Positions 25,407 through 34,999 are shown, counted from the first letter of the stretch. The stretch is 64,000 nt of DNA from Granulosicoccus sp964449565 (GCA_964449565.1 CAYUZB010000004.1:21023-85022), one strand, 5' to 3'. Numbers and translations: made by a program. Notes: generated by a model not told the origin, from the sequence alone.

Positions 25407-25421
25407 GTGCGACCAGTAAAG

Positions 25422-26651
25422 CTAGCTGACCAGCTGATTCATCTCAAAGATCGGTAGCAGGATACCGAGGACGATGGTCAGTACGATACCGCCCATGATC
25501 AATATGATCACAGGTTCGAACAAACCAAGAAAAATTGACATCAAGCCATTGAGCTCGCGCTCCTGATGGGTGGCCGCTTTTTCGAGCATGGTGTCGAGTT
25601 GGCCTGATTGTTCGCCACTGGCGATCAGGTGCAAGAGCATGGGTGGGAAGTAGCCTGTTCGCTCCAAAGCGCTATGCAGGGTTGAGCCTTCTCGGACTTG
25701 CGTGGCTGCCGTGTTGACCGCCTGTCGCATGGGGCGGTTGGTAATGACTTGCGAGCTGATGTCGAGTGCTTCAAGTACGGGTACGCCACTGGCCGCGAGG
25801 ATACTTAAGGTGCGGGCGAATTGGGCGGTGTTGAAGCCGCGGATCAAACGTTTGAACAAGGGTAGCTTTAACAAATAACTGTGTATTTTTGTTTTGAAGG
25901 CTTCGCCGCGCATGGCGCGTTGGAACAGCACAATCGCGATAAAGGCGATGATCACAACCAACAGACCCCATTGACGCACGAAGGCACTGGCCGCCAGCAT
26001 ACCCTGAGTCAAGCCGGGTAGCTCTTGGTCCAAACCGTCGAAAACCTGTACTACCTGAGGGACAACGTAAGCGAGCAGGAAGCCGACAATCAGAATTGAA
26101 GCGATAACCAGCATGCTTGGGTAGATCAATGCTTTTTTGACCGTAGCGTTGGCTGCCTGTTTCTCTTCGGTGTAATCCGCAAGGCGTTCGAGGACCGCAT
26201 CAAGGTGGCCCGATTGTTCGCCAGCAGCAACGGTCGCCTGATAAATTTCAGGGAATACTTTTGGATAGTCTTTTAGCGCAGACGCAAAACTGTGGCCTTC
26301 AAGGACCTTTCCACGTACTGACAACAGCAGAGATTTGATGCGTTGTTTTTCGGTCTGGCGACTAACGGCCGATAGTGATTCTTCCAGCGGTGTTCCAGCT
26401 GCACTCAGGGTGGCAATCTGACGGGTCAGCAAGGCGAGATCATTGGTTTTGATCCCACCGCGGAAGCTGGGTTTACTATTGGCGTTATTGTTGGAACTGT
26501 CTTTTTCGCGTGAAGACGCTTCAGCAACTTCCAGTGGTGTCAGACTTTGCTGGCGTAACAGCTGACGCGCAAGACGAGCCGTATCGGCTTCCAGCACACC
26601 TTTCTTTTCACGCCCACGGTCATCGAGGGCAAGGTATTCAAAGGCTGCCAC
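25422..26651 (-). CDS. gspF: Type II secretion inner-membrane protein GspF
   Basis: GspF is the polytopic platform protein of the type II secretion system. The 409-residue protein has the N-terminal AAFEYLALDDRGREKKGVLEAD, two tandem GspF domains (about residues 70-195 and 272-395, with related VAAGEQSGHLDAVLERLADY and IASGEQSGQLDTMLEKAA segments) and three membrane helices. It starts one base after the gspE stop, so they are coupled. gspG and the later pseudopilin genes do not follow; a convergent unknown gene lies downstream. Confidence 0.95.
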   Translation of the reverse strand: MAAFEYLALDDRGREKKGVLEADTARLARQLLRQQSLTPLEVAEASSREKDSSNNNANSKPSFRGGIKTNDLALLTRQIATLSAAGTPLEESLSAVSRQTEKQRIKSLLLSVRGKVLEGHSFASALKDYPKVFPEIYQATVAAGEQSGHLDAVLERLADYTEEKQAANATVKKALIYPSMLVIASILIVGFLLAYVVPQVVQVFDGLDQELPGLTQGMLAASAFVRQWGLLVVIIAFIAIVLFQRAMRGEAFKTKIHSYLLKLPLFKRLIRGFNTAQFARTLSILAASGVPVLEALDISSQVITNRPMRQAVNTAATQVREGSTLHSALERTGYFPPMLLHLIASGEQSGQLDTMLEKAATHQERELNGLMSIFLGLFEPVIILIMGGIVLTIVLGILLPIFEMNQLVS

Positions 26652-28253
26652 TTAACCTTCTCTTGTTACACGCAGAACTTCTTCAAGCGATGTCAAACCA
26701 TGCATGACCAGACGCATACCGTCGTCAGTGATGCCGGGGCTGCGGGTGCGAGCATAGGCTTCAATGTCGTGTTCTGATGCGCCATCATGGATCATTGTGC
26801 GTATTCGATCGTCGACTTCGACGATTTCATAGATACCTTGACGACCCACGTAGCCGGTATGTGAGCATTGATCGCAACCATGAGGGACCGAGATACTGGG
26901 TATCTGGCCCGATGCCTTTAAGGTTTTCAACTCGGCATGGGTTGGTGTGTGTTCCTTTTTGCAGTTCGGGCAGAGCAGGCGGACCAGGCGTTGCGCAACC
27001 AGACCGACCAGACTGGACGATAGCAGGAAGGGCTCGATACCCATGTCGCGCAGGCGCGTTATTGCTCCGATCGCAGTATTTGTGTGTAAGGTTGACAGGA
27101 CCAAGTGTCCTGTCAGCGAGGCTTGCACCGCGATTTCGGCCGTTTCCACGTCACGTATTTCACCGACCATCACGATGTCTGGATCCTGACGAAGAATGGC
27201 ACGCAGGCCGCGGGCAAAGTCGAGCTCTACCTTGTTGTTGACTTGCGTTTGGCCGATACCGTCAATGTAGTATTCGATTGGATCTTCGACGGTCAGGATG
27301 GAGTAGCGTGAGGTGTTCAGGCGCGCCAAAGCGGCATACAGGGTCGTTGTTTTACCAGAACCTGTGGGACCGGTAACCAGAATGATGCCGTGAGACAGAG
27401 ACAAAGACCTTTGCAAGCTTTCCAGTGACGCCTCTGGCATGCCGAGGTGTTCGAGATCAAGTCGTCCGGCTTGCTTGTCGAGTAATCGCAGCACAACGCG
27501 TTCACCATGTCCCGATGGCAGTGTAGATACCCGGACGTCTACCGGGCGGCCGGCAACGATCAGGCCGATGCGGCCGTCTTGTGGAAGGCGACGTTCGGCA
27601 ATGTCCAGTTTTGCCATGACTTTGAGACGTGAAATAACCAGCGGTGCAATGGCTCTAGGCGGTTCAAGGAGCTTTTGCATCACGCCGTCGACGCGATAGC
27701 GGATGGCCAGACGTTTTTCGAAAGGTTCGATATGGATGTCAGATGCTTGTTTGCGTACCGCTTCGGTGAGCATTGCATTGATCAAACGAATGACCGGAGC
27801 ATCGTCTGTTGATTCGAGCAGATCTTCTGGTTCCGGCAGAGCGTCTGCCAGCTGTTCAAGATTCAGGTTGTCACCAAAGTCGTCCATGATGTCAATACCT
27901 TGTCCCGTTTCACCTTCATAGTGGCGTGTCAAACGACCATCAAAGGCATCGCTGGTGACGGGTTCCAAGGTGAGCGCCTGGCCGGCCTTGCGACGGGCTT
28001 CGGCGACTGCACTCATCTGAATGCCAGGTCGGTGTACGAGCAGCAGTTCGCCGGCGCTGCCTCGTTCGAGCAGAACACCGTGGCGTTTTGCGAAGGTGTA
28101 GGGCAGATCGGTGAACGGCAGATGGGCTGCCGAATTAGGCATCAATACGCCCGGCCTGTCCGACGCTGTTGTCGCAGGGTCGGCAACGTCGTTGGCAGCG
28201 TTTTCGCGGGCGGGTTCGCCTACGTCGATGAGATCGGGCTCGTGGATGACCAT
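26652..28253 (-). CDS. gspE: Type II secretion ATPase GspE
   Basis: GspE powers pseudopilus assembly at the inner membrane. The protein has Walker A GPTGSGKTTTLY, the Asp box VEDPIEY, Walker B VGEIRDVETAEIA, the His box HLVLSTLHTNTA, and the zinc-binding four-cysteine module of GspE (LCPNCKKE and CDQCSHTGY). At 533 residues it is about 30 longer than typical GspE; an extended acidic N-terminus before VLMPNSAAHLPFTD accounts for this. The ATG at 28253 lies 4 bp after the gspD stop, and gspF follows directly. Confidence 0.95.
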   Translation of the reverse strand: MVIHEPDLIDVGEPARENAANDVADPATTASDRPGVLMPNSAAHLPFTDLPYTFAKRHGVLLERGSAGELLLVHRPGIQMSAVAEARRKAGQALTLEPVTSDAFDGRLTRHYEGETGQGIDIMDDFGDNLNLEQLADALPEPEDLLESTDDAPVIRLINAMLTEAVRKQASDIHIEPFEKRLAIRYRVDGVMQKLLEPPRAIAPLVISRLKVMAKLDIAERRLPQDGRIGLIVAGRPVDVRVSTLPSGHGERVVLRLLDKQAGRLDLEHLGMPEASLESLQRSLSLSHGIILVTGPTGSGKTTTLYAALARLNTSRYSILTVEDPIEYYIDGIGQTQVNNKVELDFARGLRAILRQDPDIVMVGEIRDVETAEIAVQASLTGHLVLSTLHTNTAIGAITRLRDMGIEPFLLSSSLVGLVAQRLVRLLCPNCKKEHTPTHAELKTLKASGQIPSISVPHGCDQCSHTGYVGRQGIYEIVEVDDRIRTMIHDGASEHDIEAYARTRSPGITDDGMRLVMHGLTSLEEVLRVTREG

Positions 28254-28257
28254 GTCA

Positions 28258-30459
28258 CTAGTCTACAGTGTCAAACGGGCCTATCAATGCAGTATCTGCG
28301 CCGTTATCACCAGCATTAGCCTGTTTTGGCAGGCTGTCGATAAGCGGTAGCGTTTCTGGATTGGAAAGACTGGAAGTTGGCACGATGGTGTTTAGCGCGC
28401 CCCGTTCGTCGTTTACCCGCTTACCGTCGAAGTACAGATGCAGATCAGGCAGGCTCGGGCGTGCGGTTTCGCCGGTACCCTCTCTGCTTGGGAACAGGCC
28501 GCGTTGAAGGGTGCGTACATCTTCGTATTTGCTGCGACTGTAAAAGTCTGCCGTTTCCGGGTCACGCAGGATGGTCGGGTGCAGGAAAACCACCAGATTA
28601 CGTTTGAATTTGCTGGTGGTGCGGTAGCGGAACAGGCTGCCCAACAGAGGGATGTCGCCGAGTAAGGGGATCTTGTCTCGGGTGTCGTTGATTTGATCGT
28701 CGATCAGTCCGCCGAGGACCAAGGTCTGTCCGTCTTCGACCAATACGGTTGTTTGGATTCTTCTGGTGTTCGTGGTGATGTCTGTCGCGCCGGTGACGGC
28801 AGTGTTGCTGACATCGGAGACTTCCTGCTCGATCTCCATCTTGATGTTGTTGCCTTCGTTGATCTGCGGTTTGACCTTAAGGCTGATACCAATATCCTGA
28901 CGCTCAATGGTCTGGAACGGGTTGTTGTTGGATGCAGACAGCTGTTGGCCGGTGACAAAAGGAACGTTTTGACCCACCACGATTTCGGCTTCCTGATTAT
29001 CCAGTGTGACCAAGGTAGGCGTTGACAGGATGTTGTTATCAGAATCAGAAGCGATAGCCGAGAGCAGGATGCCAAAGTCTATGCCACCTGAGCCGAAACG
29101 CCCCAGCGCGAGTGACAAGCCACCGCTCAGTGCAGGAGCGCCGCCAGCTTCTACCGCTGCGAATTGCCCGGCCAATTGTTGAGTGGCGCCACCGAGATTG
29201 GTTATCGCAACGGGGCGGTTGTCGTCAGACCCATCTACCGCGAAGTTGACGCCAAGTTGGGCACTGTTATTCACGGTTAATTCGGCGATGATTGCTTCGA
29301 CGAGCACTTGAGCGCGGCGAATATCGAGTTGTTCGATAACGGCCAGTATGCTGCGCATTTCATCGGGTGGTGCGGTGATGATCAGCGCGTTGGTGTCTTC
29401 ATCAGCCTGGATGTCGACATTGGGACGATCGTTTTGTTGTGTTGCGCGACGCACCAGTGAAGCTGTGGGTACGCCCGTTTGAGGAACAGGGACACCGTTA
29501 GCATCAACTGAGGGCGCGGCTGGCGCCTGGGCTGTGTTACCGCCCGCATCGCCGTCGCCACCGCCCGTGCCGATCTGGGCCTGCCCTGCAGAGACACCTG
29601 ACAGGATGGTGAGAAGGTCAGCAGCGTTGGCGTAGCGTAAGTAGATGACGCGTGTATTGCCCGCTGATGGCACCGGTGTATCGAGATTGAGAATCAAGCC
29701 GCGCATGCGTACACGGGCAGCTTGATCACCGCTTAACAGGATACTGTTGGTGCGCTCATCGGCGGCAAAGCGAACAGCCCCGGGCGTACCATCAGCCTGT
29801 CCGCCGCGACTCTGTAGTGATTGCACGATGCGGATAGTCTCTGCGGCAGAGGCGTGTCGTAGTTGGATGACTTCCACTTCATTGTTGTCGGCGCGGTCGA
29901 CGCCATTGATGATGGTGATCAGACGGCCGATGTTTGATGCGCGATCAGTGACAATCAATGAATTTGTTGCCGCGTAAGCTGCCAGATGGCCTTGTTGTGG
30001 AACCAGTGGGCGTAATATCGGAACCAGCTGGGCAGCCGGGACATTTTCTACTTTAATGACTTGTGTGACCAACTGGTCAGAGTTGCCAGTCTCCGCATCG
30101 TAAGCCGGAACGGGACCTTGCTTGGCGTTGACGTCGGGAACGATTTTTATCAGATCGCCGCTGGGTACAGCGGAATAACCGTGGACTTGCAGTACCGACA
30201 AGAACGTTTCGTACAGTTCGTCGCTGTTAAGGGGTTTTGAAGATATGACAGTAACGCGCGCTTTTACCCTTGGATCGACCACAAAATTGCGGCCAGACTG
30301 ACGAGAAACCGTCTGGATAAGCGAGTGAATGTCCGCATTTTTCAAGTTCAGGGTAAACGTTCCCTCCTGAGCTATTGCGGGTCGTGCCAACAGCGTTGCG
30401 ACGCTGACAAACGCCACAACAAGACACGCATTCCGAAACCATTGTTTAATCATTGTCAT
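28258..30459 (-). CDS. gspD: Type II secretion outer-membrane secretin GspD
   Basis: It forms the multimeric secretion channel in the outer membrane. After a signal peptide (cleaved near RPAIA-QE) come the N0 domain (FTLNLKNADIHSLIQTV), several N-domain repeats (KVENVPAAQLVPILRPL, QLRHASAAETIRIVQSL, YLRYANAADLLTILSG), a Gly/Ala-rich insertion (residues ~300-345) and the secretin domain ending VVFLHPTILRD. The length is 733 residues from the ATG at 30459; a second ATG lies two codons later. No pilotin-type lipoprotein is nearby. It follows gspC by 37 bp and overlaps no gene. Confidence 0.95.
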   Translation of the reverse strand: MTMIKQWFRNACLVVAFVSVATLLARPAIAQEGTFTLNLKNADIHSLIQTVSRQSGRNFVVDPRVKARVTVISSKPLNSDELYETFLSVLQVHGYSAVPSGDLIKIVPDVNAKQGPVPAYDAETGNSDQLVTQVIKVENVPAAQLVPILRPLVPQQGHLAAYAATNSLIVTDRASNIGRLITIINGVDRADNNEVEVIQLRHASAAETIRIVQSLQSRGGQADGTPGAVRFAADERTNSILLSGDQAARVRMRGLILNLDTPVPSAGNTRVIYLRYANAADLLTILSGVSAGQAQIGTGGGDGDAGGNTAQAPAAPSVDANGVPVPQTGVPTASLVRRATQQNDRPNVDIQADEDTNALIITAPPDEMRSILAVIEQLDIRRAQVLVEAIIAELTVNNSAQLGVNFAVDGSDDNRPVAITNLGGATQQLAGQFAAVEAGGAPALSGGLSLALGRFGSGGIDFGILLSAIASDSDNNILSTPTLVTLDNQEAEIVVGQNVPFVTGQQLSASNNNPFQTIERQDIGISLKVKPQINEGNNIKMEIEQEVSDVSNTAVTGATDITTNTRRIQTTVLVEDGQTLVLGGLIDDQINDTRDKIPLLGDIPLLGSLFRYRTTSKFKRNLVVFLHPTILRDPETADFYSRSKYEDVRTLQRGLFPSREGTGETARPSLPDLHLYFDGKRVNDERGALNTIVPTSSLSNPETLPLIDSLPKQANAGDNGADTALIGPFDTVD

Positions 30460-30496
30460 ATTTGCTTCATACACATTCTGTCAGAAGTGTAGTTGT

Positions 30497-31444
30497 TCAC
30501 TGCGCCAGGGAAATGCTGATGGGTACTTCGATGCCATCACGCAAAATGGTGACTTCAAGATTCTCGGCTTTGACTGCATTTCTCAGCGCGCGAATACCTT
30601 GTTTCTGACTATTCAATTGAATGTTGTTGACGCGGGTGATGACATCACCCGCGATAATGCCCTGAGCTTCCAGAATTTCCGGATTTTGCTTGGGAGTAAT
30701 GCGATACCCGAGGAGTTTGCCGTTCTCTTGATAGGGTTCGGCTGCAACGATGCGCCCGAGTATGGCGGGGTTACGGGCAAGCGTATCGCGCAGCTCACCC
30801 GGGTTGCTGGGTAGCTCGAGCGGTTGACTTAAATCCTGGTCGTTGGCGTTCGCTGAACCCGGAGCCTGTGCTGTCTGGACAGGTCGAACGGCAATTGGGG
30901 TGACGTTCTCAGGCAATTCGAGCTTTTCAAGCTTGCCGCGGTTTCGCAGTACGACATGATCTGCATGAACTTCGACCAAAGTGACCTCATTACTGATCTT
31001 GTCACCAATACCATAGGCATTCTGTTCGCCTGACCCGGCGCTGATGATCGCGATGGCCTGGTCTGCAGGGGTGAAGGCAAAGACACCGGATAGTTGTAGA
31101 TTCAACTTGGTTTCGACAACGGGGGCCTTGACTTCTTCTTGCACTTGCGGCTTCTCGACCACCTTTTCAGCGGCGTTGCCAAACAAATGGACTGATGCGA
31201 TTACCCGGGCGAGTTCCAGGGTTGTTGGTGTGTTTCTGCTGTTTCCACTGTCAGTTGCGGACACAGGGGGCAGAGGCGCGCGCTCGTCTTGCGGAAGCAG
31301 TTTTATGGTCAGCAGGGCCAGTGCTATGCCGATGCACGCCACCAGAAGTGTGTTGACCCAGCGCGGCAAGCGAGCTGAAGGCTCCGCTGAGCCTTTGCTC
31401 ATCAGGGACTTTGCGCCAATGGCTTCCGATGCGGTCGCACTCAT
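30497..31444 (-). CDS. gspC: Type II secretion protein GspC with PDZ domain
   Basis: GspC links the inner-membrane platform to the secretin. A short cytoplasmic N-terminus, one membrane helix (WVNTLLVACIGIALALLTIKLL), a homology region (LNLQLSGVFAFTPADQAIAII with YGIGDKI) and a C-terminal PDZ domain (LGYRITPKQNPEILEAQGIIAGDVITRVNN) are visible. The ATG at 31444 has an AAGGA on the mRNA about 9 bases before it, and I prefer it to the TTG at 31453. It is the first gene of the gspCDEF operon. Confidence 0.92.
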   Translation of the reverse strand: MSATASEAIGAKSLMSKGSAEPSARLPRWVNTLLVACIGIALALLTIKLLPQDERAPLPPVSATDSGNSRNTPTTLELARVIASVHLFGNAAEKVVEKPQVQEEVKAPVVETKLNLQLSGVFAFTPADQAIAIISAGSGEQNAYGIGDKISNEVTLVEVHADHVVLRNRGKLEKLELPENVTPIAVRPVQTAQAPGSANANDQDLSQPLELPSNPGELRDTLARNPAILGRIVAAEPYQENGKLLGYRITPKQNPEILEAQGIIAGDVITRVNNIQLNSQKQGIRALRNAVKAENLEVTILRDGIEVPISISLAQ

Positions 31445-31781
31445 AATGATCAATCCTTATTTTACGTAAACAGCAGGTTGTTGATCGGCCAGTGCTCTGC
31501 AAGATGTATCAAAATGCAGAGCGGCCGCAGAGTTTACCTGCGAGGAGGGTTGGCTCGTCAACGAATCAATATTGACGCCATATGCAGCGTGAAATTCCCG
31601 TCAATAACATGACAGGATATAAGGGCCTTGCTAGAGGTGGGTTTCAGGGTAATTCCCGGTATACAACGAGGTAATTTACCGATTATCAGATGGTTGTGTG
31701 GATGACATTACAGTTAACTTCACCGATGGTTGGACGGTGACAAGTCCGCCGCCGGTTTTCAGACGGCGGACCAGGTTGTCC
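31445..31781. other. 337-bp intergenic region between gspC and the HU-family gene
   Basis: No gene is seen. It should carry the gspCDEF promoter on the reverse strand. An inverted repeat of 8 bp, GTCCGCCG (31744-31751) and CGGCGGAC (31764-31771), lies just after the HU-family gene's stop and may end that transcript, although no T-run follows. Confidence 0.4.
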
Positions 31782-32171
31782 TTACACCATGTCTTTCAGG
31801 TTTTTCAGAGGAAGAACCTTGACGACCTTGCTGGCAGGTTTTGCCTTGAACATGGTCTCTTCACCGGTGAATGGGTTGATGCCTTTGCGAGCTTTTGTCG
31901 CCGGCTTTTTGCGAACCTTGATCTTGAACAGGCCTGGGACACTGAACATTCCCGGACCACGCGGCTTCAGGTTGTCTTGAATCAGGTCGGCAAGTGCATC
32001 GAAAACTGACGCGACTTCCTTGCGGCTGAGTTCAGTGGTGTCAGCGATCGACGTCAGGATCTCCGACTTGGTTGGTGGCTTCTTGGCCGCAGATGCCGCC
32101 GCGCGTTTTTTGGCTGAACCTTTCTTTTTGCCAGCTGCCTTTTTTTTGGTGGCTCGTTTCTTTGCCGCCAT
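31782..32171 (-). CDS. HU-family DNA-binding protein with histone-H1-like Lys/Ala tail
   Basis: This is a nucleoid protein of 129 residues. Residues ~35-129 form an HU/IHF-like domain (TKSEILTSIADTTELSRKEV ... GINPFTGEETMFKAKPASKV). Unlike ordinary HU (about 90 residues), it begins with about 34 residues made almost only of Lys and Ala with some Arg and Gly (AAKKRATKKKAAGKKKG), like eukaryotic histone H1 tails. It probably binds DNA tightly and affects chromosome compaction or gene expression. The ATG at 32171 is preceded by GGGGA. The open frame continues upstream but the 5' part is not plausible protein. No operon partner. Confidence 0.85.
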   Translation of the reverse strand: MAAKKRATKKKAAGKKKGSAKKRAAASAAKKPPTKSEILTSIADTTELSRKEVASVFDALADLIQDNLKPRGPGMFSVPGLFKIKVRKKPATKARKGINPFTGEETMFKAKPASKVVKVLPLKNLKDMV

Positions 32172-32227
32172 GGTGAATCCCCTTTGAAAAAATTGAAATG
32201 ATGAGTGGTTAGCGCAGTGCAACAAAT

Positions 32228-32241
32228 GCTGTATATACAGC
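32228..32241. promoter_or_regulatory. 14-bp palindrome upstream of the HU-family gene
   Basis: GCTGTATATACAGC is perfectly symmetric and lies about 57 bp upstream of the HU-family start. It contains a TATATA that could be a -10 box and resembles a shortened LexA-type CTG...CAG arrangement, but with the wrong spacing for LexA. Its regulator is unknown. Confidence 0.3.
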
Positions 32242-32395
32242 TATTGCCGTTCTTACCCCATTTGTAAAAGCGCGCGAAAGTTAACATAAAACTTGTCACT
32301 ACGCTTAAGCCTTATAGATGAAAAATCGTAAATATCACTGTATTTGCAGTAAAAATTGAATACAGAGTAAAAAAAGGCTGTTTTTTGCGGGATTT

Positions 32396-33001
32396 TTAAC
32401 CAATACCAAAAATATTTTGCAGACTACCGATCAGGAAAATGCGGATGGCAAAAAGGCCGATAATCGTGAAAAACACGGATAAATCCAGTCCACCGATAGG
32501 TGGCAAGATGTTACGCAGAGGTCTTACGACAGGAGAAGTGATTGGCTCTAACAAACCGAGGATCGGGTGATGAGCACCTTGCGGTATCCAACTCAGGATT
32601 GCCTTTAGGATCAACGCGAAGATGAATACATTGAACAACTGATGTATGACATCGAGCAGGCCTACGATAAGCAAGGAGACTATTGACGCACCCGCAGGCG
32701 TAATGACCGAACCCATGGCGGCAACCGGGCCGAGAGCGAGTGCCTTGAAAATCAGCAGTTTTAGAAAAAGGACTGCAAAACATAGAATAAGAGATGCGGT
32801 GTCATACTTTCGAATGCTCGGGATGACGCGCCGTAGTGGTACCAGTACCGGATTGGTCAAACTTACGATCATTTGAGAAAATGGATTGTGATAGTCAGCC
32901 CGCATCCATTGCATGACAAAGCGGGCAGCGACGATCGTCGCGTAAAAATTAAACAGAATGCCGAGGATGAAACCGATGGCACTTTGCGCGGGATTCAGCA
33001 T
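32396..33001 (-). CDS. yggT: YggT-family integral membrane protein
   Basis: This 201-residue membrane protein contains two YggT repeats: residues ~10-55 (LGILFNFYATIVAARFVMQW with NPVLVPLRRVIPS) and ~115-195 (ALILKAILSWIPQG with PVVRPLRNILPP). The family is widely conserved next to proC and yggS and has been linked to osmotic shock tolerance; its mechanism is unknown. It overlaps the end of proC by 7 bp, so the genes are coupled. The sequence downstream contains A- and T-runs that could end transcription. Confidence 0.92.
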   Translation of the reverse strand: MLNPAQSAIGFILGILFNFYATIVAARFVMQWMRADYHNPFSQMIVSLTNPVLVPLRRVIPSIRKYDTASLILCFAVLFLKLLIFKALALGPVAAMGSVITPAGASIVSLLIVGLLDVIHQLFNVFIFALILKAILSWIPQGAHHPILGLLEPITSPVVRPLRNILPPIGGLDLSVFFTIIGLFAIRIFLIGSLQNIFGIG

Positions 33002-33843
33002 GGATGGGCTCCGTTGTTTTCACCGTCTGGGGCGAGGTCATCGCCAAGTTCGACTGCACGATCGTTGGCGGCTTGCATGGCTCTGGCAATGATCGCAGGT
33101 GTATTGGCATCGTTGAACGCGTTCAAGGCGGCTGCCGTTGTGCCACCTTTGGAAGTGACGTTTTGCCTTAGTGTCGCCGGGCTATCGTCGCCGGTCCGCG
33201 CCATGCTGGCGGCACCAAAGGCTGTCTCCTTGGCAAAGGTCTCGGCGGTATCCTTGTCGAGCCCCAAGTTGATGCCAGCTGCGGTCATGTGCTCAATCAG
33301 GTAGAAGAAATAAGCGGGGCCACTGCCTGACAGAGCAGTGATGGCATCAAGCTGCGCCTCAGTAGACACCCAGCGTGTGATGCCGGCTGTATTCAACAAT
33401 TCTTCTGCGGCCTGTTTTTTTGCTTGACGACAGTTGTCGGTTGCGTAAAGCGCGGTTGCTCCCAAGCCTAGTAATGCAGGGGTGTTAGGCATACAGCGGA
33501 CAATGGGTGTAGCACCGAGCCAGGATTGCATGCTGGTACTGCGAACGCCTGCGGCGACTGAGACGAGTAATTCTGGTGCATGGGACGCGGCGTTAATTTC
33601 TTTGCAGACCGCTTCCACGATATGCGGTTTTACGGCGAGGACGATGCCTGAATCGTTTGGGTGCATGGACAAGGCCTTGTCGATGTCTGTCGCCGGGCTT
33701 ATGTTGAAGCGGGACTTGGCTCGGGCCAAGGCATTGGCATCCGGGTCAACGACCTGAATGTTGGGCGCGGCAGTACCGGCGGCGATCAGGCCGCCGATAA
33801 GACTGCTGGCCATGTTGCCAGCACCGATAAAGGTCCAATGCAT
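32995..33843 (-). CDS. proC: Pyrroline-5-carboxylate reductase
   Basis: It catalyses the last step of proline synthesis, reducing P5C with NAD(P)H. The 282-residue protein has the N-terminal dinucleotide motif FIGAGNMASSLIGGL, AVKPHIV, VRCMPNTPALLGLGATALY and the C-terminal signature that includes ALSGSGPAYFFYLIE and VTSKGGTTAAALNAF. Its ATG overlaps the stop of the upstream transaldolase gene by one base. Downstream it overlaps yggT. The order yggS-(tal)-proC-yggT is the common gammaproteobacterial arrangement with an extra gene. Confidence 0.96.
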   Translation of the reverse strand: MHWTFIGAGNMASSLIGGLIAAGTAAPNIQVVDPDANALARAKSRFNISPATDIDKALSMHPNDSGIVLAVKPHIVEAVCKEINAASHAPELLVSVAAGVRSTSMQSWLGATPIVRCMPNTPALLGLGATALYATDNCRQAKKQAAEELLNTAGITRWVSTEAQLDAITALSGSGPAYFFYLIEHMTAAGINLGLDKDTAETFAKETAFGAASMARTGDDSPATLRQNVTSKGGTTAAALNAFNDANTPAIIARAMQAANDRAVELGDDLAPDGENNGAHPC

Positions 33844-34952
33844 CAGTGGGTGACGCGCTTGCGTTTGTCGTCGAGTGATGCAAGCAAGCGATCAAATGCA
33901 TCGGCAAAAGACTTGATGCCGTCGGCTTCAAGCGTATCGGTGATGTTACCCAGAGACACGCCAACATCGGCGAGAGCCGAGATGTTCTTGTGGGCATCTG
34001 CGAGGCCACGCAGCAAACGCGCTTCAGCGACGCCGTGATCGCGGAAGGCATCCATGGTTTTGGGCGGTAGTGTGTTTACGGTATCCGGACCGATCAGTTC
34101 CTCGACATACATGACATCGGAATAGTCGGGGTTCTTGGTACCGGTGCTGGCCCAGAGCAAGCGCTGTGGGCGAGCGCCTTTTTCGCGCAATTTGTTGAAT
34201 TGCTCACTTCCGAAGAGATTGACGAAATGCCCATAGGCGACCCTGGCATTAGCAATGGCGATCTTGCCTTTCAAGGCGTTCGCCTCCGGAGTATTCAGAT
34301 CGGTCAGTGCCTTGTCCACGCTACTGTCCACTCGGCTGACAAAGAAACTGGCGACCGAGGCAATTTTGTCAATAGACTCTCCCTGCGCGAGCCGGTGTTC
34401 AAGGCCGCGGATATAGGCCTGGGCAATTTCGCGGTAGCGGGCAACCGAGAATAGTAGGGTGACATTGACGTTTACGCCGGCCGCGGTCAGCACCTCAAAG
34501 GCGGTGACACCCGCTTTCGTGCCGGGGACCTTGATCATGAGATTGGGACGTTGCACGCGTGCATTGAGATCGAGCCCCATAGCGACAGTGCCTTCAGCGT
34601 CATGGGCAAGATCGGGCGTGACCTCGAGGCTGACCATGCCATCGACGCCGTCAGTTTGCTTGTAGGTATCGGCGAACGCATCGGCGGCGGCCTGGATATC
34701 TTCGATAGCTAGATGATTGAACAGTTCGAGCTGACTGATATCGGGCTCCGCCTCGACAACTTTGCTGATGGTCTCGTCGTACTCATTTGTTTGGGCAATC
34801 GCCTGTTCAAAAATGGCTGGGTTGGACGTCAGGCCCATGATCTTGTCGTTACGGATCAGTGCCTGAAGCTCTCCATCAAGCAGACTCTTCTGGATGTAGT
34901 CGAGCCACAGACTTTGGCCTTTGTCGTAAGCTTCAGCGAGCGAGTTGCCCAT
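33843..34952 (-). CDS. tal: Transaldolase, long (Tal2-like) form
   Basis: Transaldolase moves a three-carbon unit between sugar phosphates in the non-oxidative pentose phosphate pathway. The 369-residue length and the segments IMGLTSNPAIFEQAIAQT and LMIKVPGTKAGVTAFEVL, with the Schiff-base Lys in MIKVPGT, together with WASTGTKNPDYSDVMYVEEL point to the longer class found in actinobacteria, cyanobacteria and some proteobacteria, not to E. coli TalB (about 317). An AGGGA precedes the ATG. Its position between yggS and proC is unusual; see findings. Confidence 0.92.
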   Translation of the reverse strand: MGNSLAEAYDKGQSLWLDYIQKSLLDGELQALIRNDKIMGLTSNPAIFEQAIAQTNEYDETISKVVEAEPDISQLELFNHLAIEDIQAAADAFADTYKQTDGVDGMVSLEVTPDLAHDAEGTVAMGLDLNARVQRPNLMIKVPGTKAGVTAFEVLTAAGVNVNVTLLFSVARYREIAQAYIRGLEHRLAQGESIDKIASVASFFVSRVDSSVDKALTDLNTPEANALKGKIAIANARVAYGHFVNLFGSEQFNKLREKGARPQRLLWASTGTKNPDYSDVMYVEELIGPDTVNTLPPKTMDAFRDHGVAEARLLRGLADAHKNISALADVGVSLGNITDTLEADGIKSFADAFDRLLASLDDKRKRVTH

Positions 34953-34999
34953 GCGGTATTCCCTGGTAAATTTATGGCTTCAGTCTAACAAGTTTGGCT

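Noticed and set aside
32228..32241. A LexA-type SOS box upstream of the HU-family gene.
   Set aside because: LexA sites have CTG-N10-CAG; this palindrome has CTG-N6-CAG, so the spacing is wrong.
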